NCBI GenBank assembly: GCA_963920635.1
Contig: OY987308.1
Span: 22,535,096 to 22,599,095 of the forward strand
Reading direction: 5' to 3'
Origin: Pseudeuparius sepicola
Lineage: Eukaryota > Arthropoda > Insecta > Coleoptera > Anthribidae
DNA: 64,000 nt
The position numbers were made by a program, and so were the translations under genes. Below are positions 12,373 to 24,300 of this stretch, piece after piece (position 1 is the first letter of the stretch; each line of letters starts with the position of its first letter). The notes below the pieces were generated by a model. It did not search any database, had not been told where the DNA came from, and saw only the letters and a program-made list of their open reading frames with translations.

Positions 12373-13132
12373 AAAGTTATTAAAAAAATCTATTTCAGGG
12401 GCGTCGTTTTGGGGCTTGTATCTCCGTTGGTGGGCCCTCTGGTGAAATTTTATATAGGAACTTGTCATGTTATTTTAACATTCCCTGCATAAATCCGGGA
12501 GATTGCCCACATATTCGGGGACGCCCTGTATATTTCTTAAATACTGACCTATGTTAATGCACTTTTTTTAGCCAATGGTTTCCAACAAAATCTGAGCCCT
12601 GAAAGCATTTTTGATGTAGGCAAAGCCTCTCACCGGTTCCCTTGTCAAACGTTGAAGTTCGCCCGGAAAGATTTTCCAATAGCGGTTCATCGCAAACTTC
12701 CGAATGTATATTCGGGAAGTTCTGTTTATTCAAATTGCGTGACGAAGGGAGGCGGGCCGAAAGAAACATGCGATTTGAAAACCAAATTCAAATGCACTTT
12801 TCGCAGATTTGTAGGCGATAGTTCTTACGGGTCTGTTTGGATTTATCTGAAACTTCGGTACCTGGATCCTGGATCCTATAACCACCTGAAGTTTGTTGGA
12901 TAGATTGTTTAAAACCGATTTTGTTGCCATTTCGGGACTAAGGTACCTTCGTTGGGACTAAGTTGGTTTTTGGTATCTATTGGTATTAAGAACTCTTTCT
13001 TTGTTTACTTATGAATGATATTTTATTTTTTTTTGTCTTTCTATCTATCTAAACCCTTGGGATCTTATTTAGGCCCTATTTTTAGTAATGGTCGTTTTTA
13101 TTAATTTCAAGACATAATTTGAAAATTTAACA
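12373..13132. other. No gene seen
   Basis: Frames on both strands near 12554-12930 overlap in a region that looks slightly coding but has no motif I know. It may be a decayed element. Confidence 0.35.
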
Positions 13133-13391
13133 GAGTCATAAGCGGCGCGCTGCCCTTAATAATATAATTTAAATTTTATTTAAATGCTTTAAAATAGAAT
13201 AAAATAAACTTTGAAATAATTCAAACCAAAACAAACCAATAATTTTGTTACACACAGAACAACACCACACAAAAATCTATCGCTAATTCCGTGCGCGGCA
13301 CTGGTTATACTGGCCTAAATGGCCCACGTCGACACCTGCTCCATGGATCTCTGAAACGCCGACCAATCAAATCGCTACGCTCGCTTTCTAA
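13133..13391 (+). repeat. Fragment of the 4150-4550 repeat, direct
   Basis: It matches the left two thirds of the 4.15-kb copy and stops where the fragment at 10.88-11.0 kb begins. Confidence 0.75.
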
Positions 13392-14560
13392 AATACACTC
13401 TTGGTTGATATGGATAAAATGAACTGTTTACGAGAAAATACTATTTTTGTTTAATACGATTTTTATTACATAATTTTGTATGTCGGTTTAACATGAGCTT
13501 ATTCTATTGTTGTGCATTCCCTAGCTCTACGAATTGACGATTGTTAAATCGGTACATGTAAAAAAAAACAAATATAGCAACAAAAAACAAATGTAAATAA
13601 AAGCTGCATTTTTTAAATATACACGTAAAGAATGTAAATTTCATAGGTTTACGTGATTTTTCGTAATGAATATCATAAGGGCATCTAATTTTTCCGAAAA
13701 AAATCGAAAAAACACGTTGCTAAGTAATATTTTAACAAAAAGCATGAGTGCTGGTGGCCAAGGTTGTTCCACTCCAACAACCTTGGCTGGTGGCAACAAA
13801 AATCCGAGTCGAAGACGAATGCATTTTGTTAAAAAAAAATATTACTAAGCATTGTGTTTTTTTGGATTTTTTTCACAGGAAAAATTAGATGCCCGAATGG
13901 TATTTGACAAGACCATTTCATGAGTAACAGATTGTTCTGCATACACATAGCTTACAAAACATACTACCTATTATACAACAGCTGTCAAGTTTTGTCGCGG
14001 GTAAACTCGAAAAAACTGCTGGCAGGTGCTGTCATACAATTTTTCCATCTAGAAACCATTTGTAATTCAAAATTGCGCGTTTGTGATTGGTGGAAATTAA
14101 GACGAGGGAAATAGTCGAAACTAATAATATGTCACAAGTCACAAATTAGTTTGGAACCAAGCAGGGCTGATCCCAGAAGCGCAATTTTTAACTCGAAATT
14201 TTTTTGGTATTTACATCTTATGTAAACTCAGTCCGGGGACACACTGTATTGTCTACCTCGAACAAGCAACTTATGAGTTATTTCGTGGGATTATTGCCTG
14301 TTTATTTACTGTAGATGCCTACACATTTTGTTTTTATATGTATTTGTAATTTTTCTATGTAATTGAAATTGAAAACGTAAATATTATTTTAAAATTAAAC
14401 CAACAAATAAATACAATAATTATAAAAGAACAACAAATCGGCAAGAAACATACAAGAAGATTGAAAAAATGAAAAAGTGAGGTTAAGAAACAGATTAGTT
14501 CAGCTGACAGCAACTTGGCTTTTTGAATTCCAAATAGTGCAGACGCCAAGGAAATAAGTC
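13392..14560. other. No gene seen; fragment of a CAGTGTGTCC-type element near 14230
   Basis: GTCCGGGGACACACTGTA near 14231-14248 matches the outer right end of the MITEs at 42.6 and 58.5 kb; no partner end nearby. CCAAGGTTGTTCC and GGAACAACCTTGG-like segments near 13760 form a small hairpin. Confidence 0.45.
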
Positions 14561-14668
14561 TAAATAGTATATTTCATTACGTGACAAATTCCCGTGTGAG
14601 GCGCAGCCGAACACGGGAAGTCATGCAAGCACGGAAAAATCTATTTCTGGACGTGTAATGAACGATAT

Positions 14669-15076
14669 TTTTTATTATACTTCTTTAAAAACGGAAACTT
14701 AAAACATTTTATAGGCATATTATAATAAATTTAATTTACAAAAAATAAACAATGCAGACAATATAGTGTTTGGTATGTATGATGCGTTTCCATGGTTACT
14801 CTCAAATTATTTCAAAGGTGCTTTGTTGTAAATTAGTTATTGTCAGATAAGGTGAATAAAACGTCAAAAATATTACAGAAATGTATCTAAATATTGAAAC
14901 ACTTACGAAATAAAATACAAAATATTTCTATTTTAAAGCCATATATTCGGTATTTTTATTCAGCGCACGGAAAGTTTTTCCATGCGCTGTTTCCGTGCGC
15001 TAGCCCGAAAAACCCCATCTTTCATTATTGCTAAAACAGATGAAAATAAGGTGTTTTTAAAGAAATATAATAAAAA
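14669..15076. mobile_element. TIR repeat, ends TTTTTATTATACTTCTT, copy 2
   Basis: Same as the copy at 11.2 kb with a deletion of about 70 bp in the middle. It is preceded (14570-14665) by a small palindrome with CACGGAAAAATCTATTTCTG, which is also present before copy 3. Confidence 0.75.
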
Positions 15077-15659
15077 TATATTTAAATTATACGCGCGCAA
15101 ATAAAAGTCATATCGGCAAATCAAACATTACAACGCTTTTCATTTCAGAACGCTTTCGAATATTTTTTAATTAAGCTTCACGCAGGAAAAATATTACCGC
15201 TCCCTCTTTATTTGCAATCCAATAATGCCCGAATTTACGGCAACCGAACTGCGGGCCGGGCGAAAAAAAATCGTGGGAGCCGAAATACGGCAGCCCTTTT
15301 CGTGTTCATTCATAATTTACGCTGCTAATTATTTTTTCACGCCACCCTCGCCGTACTTGCTACCAAACAAAGCGCCATTTAATTTCCTTCTCTTTGCGAT
15401 TTTTTCCGGGTCTCGTGCTCGAAGAATCCTAGGAAGGAGTCTATGTGTATATTTTAAAATACGTGAGAAATTGCACTGAGTTTGCTTCTAAGTTTTGACA
15501 CAAAATTTTGATATCTGACACGGCGATAGGTGTCAGCATGTGGTATTTAGATACTTTTTCGAGTTATTGTGCTTAGCTGTGCGGCTTGTTGCACTTCCCT
15601 GACCTCCAAAACTAAAATGTTTGAGGATATTAGTCCATCGGTAAGTAATTTTGTAATTT

Positions 15660-15970
15660 AAATTAACTTTTGAGACCATGCACCAAAGTGTCATAGGCGT
15701 GTGTGTAGGTACCTACTTCTTCATAATTGGAAATTTAAAATTAGAATTGCTGTATTAGGCAGGGATTAATAAACTTGAAGACATAAACGTACCTTATCAT
15801 TTTTTTGTCTGTATTGTAGTTACTGATTTCACGAAAAATAATGATTTCCGCCTCGATTAGTTTGTCGAAATAATTCAAAGGAGTGCGCCACTGTAAAAAT
15901 GGAAACGGCATTCTTTCATATGCAGAGACTGTCCCGGTCGAACGTTAAGCCCAAATTTGCTCCTTCCTTT
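15660..15970. repeat. Repeat paired with an inverted copy at 23780-24065
   Basis: Shared sequence includes GATTTCACGAAAAATAATGA here and its inverse in the partner, and the CACCAAAGTG and GGTACCTACTTCTTCATAAT segments. Type not identified. Confidence 0.7.
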
Positions 15971-16104
15971 TCCTTACAGTGTGTTAAAGTTTTAAAGAAT
16001 ATGTTGACTTTACTGAATATTTACCAAACTAAATAATATACGCAATATAATATAGGTAGACACAGAAACACATGTCACAAAATATTATTGATATATTATA
16101 GTGA

Positions 16105-16747
16105 TTATTTCCCTCATACTGTTTGCATCCAATAAGGTAGCTCCTTCCATAAAAATCCAACCAATCATATGCCTCTGCTAGCGATAATTGCACTTGTGCA
16201 AATTATCACTTCGTTGCTTAGCAACTGCGAATCTGTTGGATACAAACACGTACCTACTTCTTAAAATTTGTGTGTTTCACACTGTTCTAAATTATGCAGC
16301 TTATAAATTATGTTGCGGTACTATTATGCATTGTATCAATGAATTTATATAACTTTTACATTGCTAAATTTTGGTTATTGGACCTCCGTCTCCGTTTAAA
16401 TTTATGACACATTCAGAAAATAAACCACCGCTGACAGGATGTAGGTATAATCGCATTTGCTTTGGATATCCAAGCGTCATGTTTGTTTACTCGAACGCTA
16501 CAGTCGAAGCTGTCAATAAACTCGTTCAAAATGAATCGTTTTGGAAATGTAAACATAGAAAAAATTAATACATAAATTATTAAATCGTATTCGAGAAATA
16601 ATCTCGACAAATACCACTACTGCCGGAAATTTTCTAGATAATTTTATTCTCAAGCCCTATTTTGCCCATTAGCAAAATAGCGCTTTCTAAAAAATTATCG
16701 ATAAAATTTCCGGCACTTGTGATATTACATATGAATATAAATTGATC
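16105..16747 (+). repeat. Interspersed repeat flanked by a 15-bp direct repeat
   Basis: The unit is bounded by GATATATTATAGTGA at 16090-16104 and again at 16748-16762. A related copy lies inverted at about 26935-27595 (shared TATCCAAGCGTCATGTTTG-type sequence). The 65-codon frames on both strands are not recognisable proteins. Confidence 0.6.
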
Positions 16748-16919
16748 GATATATTATAGTGAATACAGAAAATTAACAAAAAAAAAAAAAAACTTATCAT
16801 TATAATATGTGGAAATGCTACCGATTCAAATTGATTTTGAAGTTAGCTTCTAATTGTGCGTCGATCTTGGGTTATTTCAACCTTATTAAAACACATTACT
16901 TGTATTCAACTCCAAAGTT

Positions 16920-17590
16920 TTAAGAGAAAACAAAAACCTTTTTAAAAACTTTTATTTGAGCCATGTACCATGTACTAAAAAAATAAGTTTAGGTTTTCGT
17001 TAAGATCATTTAATTCCAAAATGCGACAAGTTTTTGCAAATTGAAAAGCTTGTCGCGCGAAATTTTGATGAAAGTAGGTACCAATCAATTTTATTGGACA
17101 GTGATTGGTTGATAAGCAAGTACCTGTTTGTATGCTTTTTACAATTCGCGGGACAAAGCTTTTCAATTAGCAAAAACTTGTCGCAATTTGGAATTGAATT
17201 ATCTGAACCCAAACTTATTTTATTCGTTTTAACACATGGCTTGAATAAAAGCTTGTTTTTAAAAAGTTTTTTTTTTATTTTCAATTTTCTTTTGTGCTTT
17301 TTAGTACCTATTTGATTCCTATGTCAGGAGGGTGGTAAAGAAATTTAGTCCGCCATCTTGGGGCGGCCGCCATATTGGATTTCGTATGAAGTCATTCACC
17401 TTATTGTTTTCTACCCGTCGAGCTCTTTCATTTGATACCCATGTTGGGTATCAAATTGGTAATCCGCCATTTTTGAGCTGCGGCCATTTCGAAAGTATTA
17501 CACTATTGAGTATTGCATATTGCATTGTCACCGGAACTAAAGGTGTATGCAAAATTTCAGCTCAATCGGATGTCAGGAAGTGGTTCTAAT
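16920..17590 (+). repeat. Repeat family with CCAAGATGGCGG motifs and a palindrome, copy 2
   Basis: Inverted relative to 960-1760. The palindrome part is 16930-17280 and the motif part 17330-17590. Here one of the three tandem units is missing. Confidence 0.8.
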
Positions 17591-18316
17591 TCAGCTTGCA
17601 AGATTTGACCTACAATAACAGGTGAAATTGAAGGATGGTTCTTCGGTTTAGGACAGTTCTTTAAAAAATTAAAACTCTTCTTTTGCAAGCTTGGAAAAAG
17701 GAGTAATACCATAAAATTTAGGATTCTATTTGATTTGAAAAGTGCGAAACATGAAGTGTCAAAACGGCAAAATGTATCCGTACAAGACCTGAAAATAACA
17801 CTGATTTGTAACTGTCATATTGTTTGTTTGCGGCCCACTAGATCGAAGACCAATTAGTTTATTTATACGCGGCGTATACCGCAGAAATATAGGTCGACTC
17901 CATTAGATATACAAGCCGGCTCGAAAGCCCACTGCCAATAATTAATTTCTGCTAATTTCCCCTGCCCACGGAAAAGATGACTTGCGATCGCCTATCGTAC
18001 GTAACGATCAACTATCGTTCATCTGTGATTAAATATACGGGACTTTTTCATTCGGCGAATCTTTCTATTTTGCCCTTTAACATGATGAGATTCTTAAAGA
18101 GAATTCATAACATACACGAGACGGGACGATAATGCCTGAAACACAAACCCCAGAGGGGAGGGTGGGGGCGAAGAATTCCCAAAGGTCTTGAGAAAGTTGG
18201 GCTGTATATACGTATATTAAGAAGTTCTGAATATGTGCTTAGCGCCCCCCAACGCTACTTTTGATGTTCTGAAATATTTCTACCAGCTAATGCGAAGTAA
18301 TTTTTTTTTGTTCCAG
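17591..18316. other. GPCR intron end before TM6
   Basis: No earlier receptor exon found. The polypyrimidine tract lies just before 18317. Confidence 0.5.
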
Positions 18317-18385
18317 ATGATCAAAATGATGGTAGTCGTTGTCTTCGTGTACACGGTGTGTTGGCTGCCGTTTAACGTTCTTATG
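18317..18385 (+). CDS. GPCR exon: transmembrane helix 6
   Basis: A 69-nt exon of 23 codons, phase 0 at both ends. It follows a polypyrimidine tract ending in TTCCAG and is followed by a GTGAGT donor. It encodes a hydrophobic helix beginning MIKMMVVVV and carrying VCWLPFN, the CWxP toggle motif of class A TM6. Coding frame is fixed by the downstream exon. Confidence 0.88.
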
Positions 18386-21300
18386 GTGAGTATTAGTTAC
18401 TTCACCACTGCTACCGTGCACCATTAAGCACACAGACAAGAAAAGAATATTGTGTCAAAACTTGGTTACTACCCAAGGCGATTTCCGTCTCAAGTATTTT
18501 ATAATACACAAAGAACTTTGACTCCTTCCTAGATAATATTAATATACAAATAATAATCAAGTTGGTAACAAAAATTAAATCGTAAGAGCTACAAAAATTA
18601 CCTATGAACACGCCCGCGGCACTCCCAGCATATTTCCCGCATATTTCCCCACATATTGGGACTTTTCATGTATACACGGTCTGGATTGCTAATAAACCGG
18701 ACTCGGTTCTGCCGAACCTCGTCGGTTAATCTGATCAGCGAGGCCCGTACAGCGATATTCGCTTGTTTTCCCTCACATGCCCGCGTATACGTCGGCAAAC
18801 ATTCTATATTGACGCGATTTGCCTTTTATGTTTGCGTATGGTTTGTTCGGGAAAATTTAATTCTTGATCGTGCTTGTCTGTGCACGCAGTTCCGCTGGCC
18901 AAAATTTCTTCCTTCAACTAGAATTTATCGTAGGTGCAATGACCCTGTCTTAGTTTTTCTACGCATAAAACAAGAACAGATACATCAAGCTGCATTTATT
19001 CTGCATCATAATGAACCTCATTGTAGTACAAGTATTAAAAATCCTCATTTTACTACTATACTTTAAACTACTTTAATAATTCAGAAATAATTTCCTATCT
19101 TTTAATTTTTACTTTTTCACCCATCAATACTCAAAATAATCTGATACAGAGGACACCGCGCCTGCCTACCCTGCCGTGTATAGATTTTGTTACGTCGTTT
19201 TGAACGGCGGCCATTGTATGTGTGGCAGACAAAGCGAGTACGTTGTGAGTTAATTTGGTGAATTTGTGAATTGAAAGTAACAGTGATTAAGGGGAAAATA
19301 TGCTCTTACGATGGTGAATTGTTCAGAGTTTGGTTGCAAAAGCAGAAGTGAAAAGCAAGAGCCCGGGATTTCGTTTCACAGGTAAATATTTAAAAAGCTA
19401 TCTTTGAAAGGTGACCTAAAACTTTATTTCCACAAATTTGTGCCATTTTTTATTAAATTCAGTGGATTTTTGGCGTATTTTGCTAACATTTTAAAAAATG
19501 AGTGATGTGAAAGGAAATACAGATAGAACCTGTTTTGTTCCGGGGTGCAGAACGGGTTATTCATCCGATAAAAAAGCCAGGAAAAAATTTGAGATTGAAA
19601 CAGAAGGTAAAATATCAAATTTTGATTTCCATTTTATTTTTTATTTCCACTTTCAGATTCCTAACCTTATAACTGAGGTAGAGCAATGCAAAAAATGTGC
19701 CATGTTGACCTCTGGATCTTTAGAGCAGATTATATCAGAACTGCTAAGCTCTCAACAAGAAGCAGTTAAAATGTGTTTTGCTGCTTCAAAAGTAACCAAC
19801 CCAAAAAATTAGCGTTATATTGCATGGATTTATGAGTGTCTTCTAATAAGAATTAAAGGAAGAGCTACATACGAGCATTTGCGAAAACAAAAACTCCTAC
19901 CACTTCCTTGTTGTGCAACTTTAAGTAAATATATTAGAAGAATGAGTGTGTGTTATGGTTTTCAGAAATCAACTTTCGAACTTCTTCGAAAAAAGTCGTT
20001 CGGTATGAAATCAGAGGAAAAAAGGGGTATTTATACATCTAGCAGATTATTTTTCTTTATTGTTATTTTTCCTTATCGTAGGTACCTACACTTCTTATAG
20101 ATGAGATGAAATTGAATGAAACTTTGGCATTTGATAGTAAAACATTAAAAATTAATGGTTTTACTGATTTGGGTGATTATACACCTTTACATCAAAAAAT
20201 TAAAAGGGAGATCATGCCTTGGTATAATGATGTTTCAACCAAGCAGAGGTTCATGAGTACAATCTTTGGCATGCTTTTTAAGTAAAGGTTGTGCATCTGG
20301 AACTGTGTTGCATCATCTCATCATCGAATACATCATTCTTTTGGAAAAAGCAGGGTTTTTTCTTGATGTAGTTACAACCGATGGAGCTTCATGGAATATA
20401 GCTATGTGGAAAAAATTCAACATTTCAGAAGAAAATGTTTCTTGTGAACATGTATATGAACCATCCAGACAGCTATGGTTTTCTTCTGATTTTCCCCACC
20501 TAATGAAGAACTTCAGGAATTTAAAATATTTAGTCTAGGCTAATTAATTATAGTTACAAATATTTGTAAAATTTCACAAATAAATTACATTTTCACACCT
20601 TGTTTTTTTATTATTAAATAAAAAAAGATCTATTTTAATTCGATATTTCACAAAAGCAATATTTCCCTAATACTCCAGGAAAACAGAGAGCGAACTTTTT
20701 TACTTTTGAGATTTTTTACAGAAAAGTGTAGGTTTTGAGGTCATAGAAAACATATGTCACACCAAAATGATACGTTTGATGCTCATAAATATTCAGACCT
20801 CGGAAAACTATACCTATAATATTTTCCAAGAATTTTCCGCTTTCAACTTCCCATCGACGGGCACGACGATTTGCGTGAATCATGAATCAAGTTGTCGCTT
20901 ACCGTTGTTTTATATAAATCACCTGTGTATATTAATTTATATATATTCTAAGAATAATTGTTTATGTTCAAAAAAAATGGTTTTATTTCCCAACTTGATC
21001 ATATGCCCACAAATCCAAATTATTATTTGCGATAGTTTATTCAGCTCCGTTGTGGGATTAAAACTAGCCAATATAGCCCTATGAATAAAGAACCCCTTAT
21101 TCATCGATATAGCCAATCGATTTTTATTTATTTCAGAGCCATCAGGCATTAATTTCAAAATATGTATATTTGATATAATCCGTGTACCACCCAATATACA
21201 CTTATACAAACATTTAAGTTAATTAATAATTCATTGAAAATCATTTTTATTTTAAAGAGCTATTCCGTACATTTTTAGACTCGGTTAGAACACGTGCGCT

Positions 21301-24300
21301 TCTAGCGGTGTTTTCAAAAAGCTCAATTACAAGTCCGATTTCAGGCCCATAGGTTGACAATGCGATTTATCTCCTTCTTATAGCACTCCGTAGTTTGTAA
21401 ATAAGACCAATATAATCATTTTTAACATCGTTTTTATTAAAAAAATTTTAATTGATTATGATAGTTTCATAAAATATGGGCTGGTTTCCATGGGCGTGCA
21501 TTATTTATTTTATTTTGATTGATTCGAAATCGCCACAAATAAATATATTGCAGCACTTGACACTATCTTTACATTTGGGAAATTATTTCCAAATAAATAC
21601 CAATAATGCAAATTTCATGTTGGTCAAAATTAACTACCTTTTCATTTGAAACACTTTTGTGATATTGGCTAGAACGCGTTTCATGCTACGCCACTGGCCT
21701 GTCGTACGATGTGGCAGTCGGTAACACGGCCGCGAGCTATGTTAGGCGTCCTCTCTCTTTCCTTTGTCTAAGCACATTTGTAACAATTTTTGATGTTACC
21801 TTTAATATTATGGAGCTCCTTTCTGGCAAATGAATTACTAATGCTGGCGCCAGCTTGTCTGCGTTAAGAATAATGACAGAGGCCCCGAGCCGGGCACTTA
21901 ATTACATTTTGCGAAATAATCATGGGGTTTTGATGCCTCCACATAAAATTCTCTAGGCTCACAGTATGGCAACAAAGTCCTGAGTATTTGGGATTAAAAG
22001 CATATAACACAGCACTTAATTACTACAAATGCTTTGATGAAAACGAGACACTTAATACTTTGAATAGAGAATTAAATGTTTTTTTTTATAGACAAATGCG
22101 TTTATTTCTTCTTCTTCTTTTAAGATGTTTATCGTTACATAATGTAGAAATGGGTAAATGGCCAGTAACGATATTTTCGTGACAGGACTATCGTGATCGG
22201 TCATTTTGAGTCATGCAAAAATTAAAAAATTGTAAAAAACACTGCCATTCCATCAGTCACAATTTTCTCATCAAAATGGTAGGTATATAAATGCAGTTGC
22301 AGGAATGGTTTTGTCATACAAATTGTAAATAATTGAAAATTCAATTTGGAACTTTCATGCTTTTGCTGCGAATGTTTTTCTGTCGACAAAGTCCCAAATG
22401 ATACTTTCTTTTTGGGATTTTGGTATTCTTATTCCTTATTATTCGTCTTATAGGCCAGGGAAAGTAGAATTTGACCTAGAAAAAAATATTAACTGCAATT
22501 TTTTTTACCATATCAAAGTTATAAGTAAATACGTTGGTAGAAAAAAAAACGGAACCTTGAGTTACCTCAAAAAACACCTATTTTTCGTTAGAAATTTCGA
22601 GCAAAAATTTTAACTGGATTTGGATTTCTTTAGACTCCTTAGGTAAAAAAACTTCCCTTGCTAACATATATTAAGAAATTAAACATTTTAAGAATATGGA
22701 AGTAACTAGATCGACAAAGAGGGATAAAAATCGGATAATTTTCTATTTCGGCAAAAGCAAAAATATTAACTACGTTTTTATTGCAGATGATCATTCCCAT
22801 TTACAAATATAATGTAACTTATACAAAATTAAATATTTATCTGAGCCGCATGTACGTCAGCTGTCACTTCTCATTGGTATAGACTAGGCAAAAATATTAG
22901 CTGTTTTTTTGTTTAACTTTTTACAATATAACTATATTGAATCATATATAGGGAAATTAAACATTTATTTACGGCGCATATAGGTCAACTGTCACTTGTC
23001 ATTTCTTTAGGAAAGCAAAAATATTAACTGTTTTTTTTTGTTTAACTTTTTACAATATAACTATATTAAATCACATATAGCGAAATTAAACTTATTTATT
23101 TGCGGCGCATGTAGGTCAACTGTCATTTGTCATTTCAAAATACTTCCGTTACCAATTTTTGTTTAATGTCAAAAAAATTAACAAGACTTATTATCCACTT
23201 GCAAAGTTTAACAAAAATCAGCCAGTTAATAATTTTGCTCTCAAAGACAGCTTCAAATTTCTTTAAAATGCGATTTCCGACGAAACAATATGTTTAATTT
23301 CAGAAAAAACTGTTAATACTTGATTTTTAAGGTAATTATAAATAATAAAAACGCAGTTAATATTTTTGCCCAAAAAAATATTACTCAAAATGACATTTTT
23401 ACATCATTGGGATACTTGCGCAAACGCAATCTGTTTAATTTATCAATCTCAACTTTATATACCTTACTAATAAATGCAGCTTAAAATTCCCAGTTAATAT
23501 TTATGCCGTCTTTAGTACAACAAGAAAATGTATTTTTCTAAAAAACTCCCACACGCGTATGTTTATTTTGTATAAAAAAAAACAATTCTGGCGTTCATTT
23601 ATTACCAATATTTTGTGATGGCATTATAAAAATGCGGTTACGAATTTTGTCTAGGTTTCGTTATTTTTTACCGTAATTTCCCTGGCTTATTACTAAGTGT
23701 AATCATTGCTTGGAAAGAGCCACAAGCTACAAAATATATAACACAGATCAAACATATATAAATATATAACTTGTAATAAAGAACTTCAGGAGAGAGCAAA
23801 TTTGGGCCTGTTGCTCGGCCGTTTTTACAGTGGCGCGCACCTTTGAGTTGTTTCGACAAACTAATGGAGGCAGAAATCCTAATTTTTCGTGAAATCAGTA
23901 CCTACAATACAGGCAAAAAATTATAAGGCACGTTTATGTCTTTAAATTTAGGAATCCTTGATAATATAGTAATTTTAAGTTTAAATTTCCAATTATGAAG
24001 AAGTAGGTATCTACACAAACGCCTATGCCACTTTGGTGCCTGGCCTCAAAACTTAATTTCGTCAAACGACCACCTGGACATGTTGCTTAATGACCTGACC
24101 GCCGAACGTTGACCTGACGGAAAGTGACTGGTGATTGACTAGTCAAGATGACTGTGACCACTGTACTTCTACCTAGTTGTAATATTATAAGTATCACCTT
24201 ATTATGTTACATTTAGCGACGAGTTTATAATATTGGTAAGTTGTTTTTTGTAATATTTTTCTGCGTATCCTATTTCAAACTACTTGATACATTATGATTG

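Noticed and set aside
18598..19066. Possible extra GPCR exon with open frames and higher GC
   Set aside because: TM6 and TM7 exons join in phase with normal loop length, and no receptor motif is present here.
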